Shown here in pieces: positions 52,207 through 55,103 of a DNA stretch of 55,103 bases. A program made the position numbers and the translations under genes. The DNA lies in assembly GCA_028709385.1 (NCBI GenBank), contig JAQVXD010000015.1:1-55103 (forward strand), given 5' to 3'. The notes under the pieces are model-generated. The model saw only the letters and a list, made by a program, of their open reading frames with translations, was not told the origin of the DNA and made no database searches. The DNA is from Fermentimonas sp. (GTDB lineage: Bacteria; Bacteroidota; Bacteroidia; Bacteroidales; Dysgonomonadaceae). The stretch's first letter is position 1, and each line of letters starts with the position of its first letter.

Positions 52207-52277
52207 AACAAAACTTTTTAGGTGTGTATCTAATTAAAACAAATATATAAAAAATAAGTTCACATAAGCTATCAAAC

Positions 52278-54257
52278 CTATTTTCGATAATTCCTTTTTG
52301 CATTTTGCTTTGCTTGCTCACGAGCTTGCTTTTCCTGTAATTTTTGTGCTTCTTCCAAACGAGCCATAAATCCTGATTTCTTTTTAGGTTTCTTCTTGTT
52401 TTCTTCCAATTGAGCAAGAATTTTATCTTCATCTATAACTTTCTTCATAATCGTTGTAATAACAATTGTAATTAACGTAGAAAGGAAGTAATAGTAATTT
52501 AATCCTGCAGGATAAGAATTAAGGAAGAAAAACATAAAAATACTCATGATCAGTGGCATGCTTTTCATACCAGGCATGGTTTGTTGACCGGTATCCATAG
52601 AAGCCATATTATATTTGGTGTAAATAACGTTTGTAACTGTCATTAACAAGCAAAAAATGCTGATATGGTTACCCAAGAATTTGGTAATAATAGGAATATT
52701 ACCACTCCATGAGATTAAAGAATCATAAGTTGAAAGGTCATCTGCCCAAAGGAAACTTTGCTGACGCAGTTCTATAGCTGATGGGAAGAAGAAAAACAGT
52801 GCTAACAACACGGGCATCTGAATCAGCATAGGAAGACAACCACTCATTGGACTTACACCAGCTTTACTGTATAACTCCATAGTTGCTTGTTGTCTTTTCA
52901 TCATCATATCCTGTTCCTGACCCGGGTACTTTTTCTCAATTTCCTGAATCTGTGGACGTAAGACACGCATTTTAGCCGAAGACATATAAGATTTATATGT
53001 TAACGGTGAAATGATAATTTTGACCATCAAGGTTAGAATTAGAATGATAAGACCCATACTCCAGTCTAACGAGAGGAAAAAATTAAACACTGGTATCACA
53101 AACCATTTGTTCACCCAGCTAAGCCATTTGTAACCAAGACTTACAATTTCTTCAAGCTCAAGCTTATCTGCACTGTTGCTAACCCCATCATCATATGCCT
53201 TGAGTGTGTTATAATGAACAGGGCCAAAGTAATAATTGAAACCGGCACTTATAAGATCGCTTTCTGTACTGATTTCAACAGGAGCCCAAACTTCCGCTTT
53301 GTAGTTTTTAATATATGCGGAATCGTTGAGTAATTCAGATGAAAGTATCGTGTTGTTAAATGGTTTATCACCTATTACAATTGCAGAAAAGTACTGATCC
53401 TTAAAAGCAAACCATTTGATAGGGTCAGAAAGTTCTTTCTGGTCATTTTTTGATTCACTCAGTTTATTATCATCCTGCCTGTCAAATTTATAGTGTATAC
53501 GTGAATAACGATTTTCAAATGCGCGCCCCTTTTCCTGTTGCCTTATCTTTTGCTCCCAGTTTAATCTGAAATTTGTAAGGCTTTCAGGATGTAGTCCGTT
53601 TCTCATACCTGAAATTCGAATATCAAAGTCTAACATATACTCATCCTCAGGAAGAGTGTAAATTAAATCGATATACTGTTCCGCGGAGTGTTGCAAACGC
53701 ATAATTACCGATTTGCCATCAGCACTTCGGATTGGCGTAAATAATTCATCTTCGGTTGATATTCTTAAACTATTGCGATTGAATAGCTCCAGGTTAAATC
53801 TGGCCTCTTGGTTGTTCTCAAAAAGATATAAACTATCACCTGTATAACGTAAGTGTTCTTTCAGTTGAACAGACTGTATTTTCCCTCCATGGGTATTTAA
53901 CAAAAGTCGTAATTTCTCGTTTTCCAGAACAACTATTTCTTCTTTAGCCGTTTCTTTAACCAAACTTGATATTTCTGCTGTGGAGTCGGTCACAACTTCA
54001 TTATATGTAGTGCCTGCACTAAAAAAGTCTGGTACATTTGACCCTTGAGTAATAACCGAGTCATCATTTAGCGGTGTATCAGCCGGCAACATTTCCGACT
54101 CTGCTACAATTTCTGCACGCTGCGCATTAACCAATGCAATAGAATCACGCAGACGTTGTTGTTCTGCAATCTGTTCCTGACTAGGTCTGTTGTATATCGT
54201 GAAAACAACTATTATCGCGGTAATCAACAGTAAACCTATAACTGTATTTTTATCCAT
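52278..54257 (-). CDS. yidC: Membrane protein insertase YidC
   Basis: The 659-residue Gram-negative-type YidC has an N-terminal membrane helix (about 5-20), a large periplasmic beta-sandwich domain (60-370), and a C-terminal insertase core of five helices with LDWSMGLIILILTLMVKIIISPLTYKS, MSGCLPMLIQMPVLLALFFF, and a Lys-rich cytoplasmic tail (KKPKKKSGFMARLEEAQKLQ). The core Arg/Lys at MKIIISPL-type position is in place as Lys. It inserts and folds inner-membrane proteins with or without Sec. It starts 13 bases after pyrG; pyrG-yidC is a conserved pair in Bacteroidetes. Confidence 0.96.
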   Translation of the reverse strand: MDKNTVIGLLLITAIIVVFTIYNRPSQEQIAEQQRLRDSIALVNAQRAEIVAESEMLPADTPLNDDSVITQGSNVPDFFSAGTTYNEVVTDSTAEISSLVKETAKEEIVVLENEKLRLLLNTHGGKIQSVQLKEHLRYTGDSLYLFENNQEARFNLELFNRNSLRISTEDELFTPIRSADGKSVIMRLQHSAEQYIDLIYTLPEDEYMLDFDIRISGMRNGLHPESLTNFRLNWEQKIRQQEKGRAFENRYSRIHYKFDRQDDNKLSESKNDQKELSDPIKWFAFKDQYFSAIVIGDKPFNNTILSSELLNDSAYIKNYKAEVWAPVEISTESDLISAGFNYYFGPVHYNTLKAYDDGVSNSADKLELEEIVSLGYKWLSWVNKWFVIPVFNFFLSLDWSMGLIILILTLMVKIIISPLTYKSYMSSAKMRVLRPQIQEIEKKYPGQEQDMMMKRQQATMELYSKAGVSPMSGCLPMLIQMPVLLALFFFFPSAIELRQQSFLWADDLSTYDSLISWSGNIPIITKFLGNHISIFCLLMTVTNVIYTKYNMASMDTGQQTMPGMKSMPLIMSIFMFFFLNSYPAGLNYYYFLSTLITIVITTIMKKVIDEDKILAQLEENKKKPKKKSGFMARLEEAQKLQEKQAREQAKQNAKRNYRK

Positions 54258-54270
54258 TAACTCCTTAGAA

Positions 54271-55103
54271 TTATTTTTTTCTGATTTCTTTTGTAAGTGC
54301 TGCTGCAGCCATAAAACTCATAAACAAAGGATTTGGTGATATGACTGTGCTATTATATTCAGGATGAAATTGTGTTCCAACATACCATCTTAAACTGGGA
54401 ACCTCGACTATCTCTACCAGATCGGAATCCGGATTTATCCCGGTACATTTCATTCCGGCAGACTCAAACTCTGCTTTATATTTATTATTAAATTCATATC
54501 TGTGACGATGGCGTTCCTGAATTTTTGTCTTACCATAAGCTTTGTGTGCCAAATACCCTTTTTTAAGGATACAATCATAAGCTCCTAAACGCATTGAAGC
54601 ACCCATATTAGTAATATGTTTCTGTTGTTCCATCAAGTCTATGACATTATATTCTGTTTTCGGGTCCATTTCTGTTGAGTTTGCATCAGTTAAATTCATT
54701 ACTGAACGGGCATACTCAATTACCATACATTGCATTCCAAGACAAATTCCTAATGTGGGTATATCATTCTCTCTGGCATATTTTAAAGCTATAAACTTAC
54801 CTTCTACTCCCCTTTGTCCGAAACCTGGTGCAACAACTATTCCATCTGCATCTTTCAGTTGTTCAGCTACATTATCTTCAGTAATTTTTTCGGATTGATA
54901 CAGATCCAGAATCAATTTTCTATCGTTGTAAATTGCAGCCTGAGAGAGGGATTCAGTAATTGATTTGTATGCATCCGGAAGTTCGGCATATTTACCTACT
55001 AACTTTATTTTTACATGTTTTTTAGCATCTTTCCTTTTCTGAAGAAATGCATTCCATGCTTCCATTTTTGTGCTTTCAACGGGTACTAAGTTCATTTTAC
55101 GCA
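54271..55103 (-). CDS. pyrG: CTP synthase, C-terminal part (5' end outside the window)
   Basis: The frame stays open to the window edge (RKMNLVPVESTKME...), so the synthetase domain is missing only because the window ends there. What is present is the linker and the class I glutamine amidotransferase domain: VKIKLVGKYAELPDAYKSI, the nucleophile Cys in LGICLGMQCMV, HRHRYEFNN, and the His-Glu pair in TQFHPEYNS. The whole enzyme aminates UTP to CTP with glutamine nitrogen. It links pyrimidine supply to CdsA and KdsB, both of which use CTP. yidC follows 13 bases downstream. Confidence 0.97.
   Translation of the reverse strand, partial: RKMNLVPVESTKMEAWNAFLQKRKDAKKHVKIKLVGKYAELPDAYKSITESLSQAAIYNDRKLILDLYQSEKITEDNVAEQLKDADGIVVAPGFGQRGVEGKFIALKYARENDIPTLGICLGMQCMVIEYARSVMNLTDANSTEMDPKTEYNVIDLMEQQKHITNMGASMRLGAYDCILKKGYLAHKAYGKTKIQERHRHRYEFNNKYKAEFESAGMKCTGINPDSDLVEIVEVPSLRWYVGTQFHPEYNSTVISPNPLFMSFMAAAALTKEIRKK

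Overview
The window reads as chromosomal DNA of a member of the order Bacteroidales (Bacteroidota), probably related to Tannerella, Dysgonomonas or Proteiniphilum. The pointers are Bacteroidetes-type promoters (TTTG about 20 bases before TAnnTTTG, without classical Shine-Dalgarno sites), a murT-murK-murQ cell-wall salvage set like that of Tannerella forsythia, a DUF5606 protein, an UpxY-type NusG paralogue, carboxynorspermidine dehydrogenase and the gene pairs fur-purA and pyrG-yidC. The DNA is A+T-rich throughout. I saw no tRNA, rRNA, CRISPR array, insertion sequence or phage gene, and base composition does not change abruptly. The genus is an inference; the phylum is well supported.

Layout. 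1-2300: the 3' part of a protein joining the end of a sialidase-like propeller to a YdjC/ChbG-type deacetylase, facing a secreted purple-acid-phosphatase-like enzyme. 2487-3882: thyA-folA. 3961-17124: a closely spaced run of 11 genes on the plus strand centred on peptidoglycan breakdown and recycling (Amidase_3-like 'xanthan lyase' protein, two-domain glycosyltransferase, SpoIID/LytB protein, AmpG permease, NamZ exo-muramidase, MurT, MurK, MurQ, a conserved unknown, an esterase and an acetyltransferase). 17141-19611: a KASIII-like enzyme and a large MscS channel on the minus strand. 19814-27253: carboxynorspermidine dehydrogenase, pyrBI-metA, then glycosyltransferase-flippase-like protein-glycosyltransferase, whose upstream gap carries four repeats spaced exactly 11 bases apart.

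27255-36348: lactonase-like lipoprotein, DUF5606 protein, cdsA, a small winged-helix protein, galE, a FemAB-like acyltransferase, a candidate small RNA at about 32767-32836, plsC, a small membrane protein, kdsB and an NfeD-type membrane protease. 36469-42102: tricorn-like protease, a sugar dehydrogenase lipoprotein and an exported aldo/keto reductase. 42230-46400: a minus-strand group of two VOC proteins, a Crp/Fnr regulator, an SRPBCC protein, a TIGR01777 epimerase and a YugP-like zinc peptidase. 46498-55103: purA-fur, a GHL10 glycosidase, an UpxY/NusG protein facing free-methionine-sulfoxide reductase, an OmpA-like lipoprotein, an acidic unknown, yidC and the C-terminal half of pyrG, cut by the window end.

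The most coherent system is the cell-wall salvage operon. Envelope hydrolases (amidase-like protein, SpoIID/LytB, NamZ) would release muropeptides and MurNAc, AmpG and MurT would bring them across the inner membrane, and MurK and MurQ would turn MurNAc into GlcNAc-6-phosphate. The amidase-like head gene, the glycosyltransferase overlapping spoIID and the three tail genes have no assigned place in that pathway and are the parts most likely to hold something undescribed.
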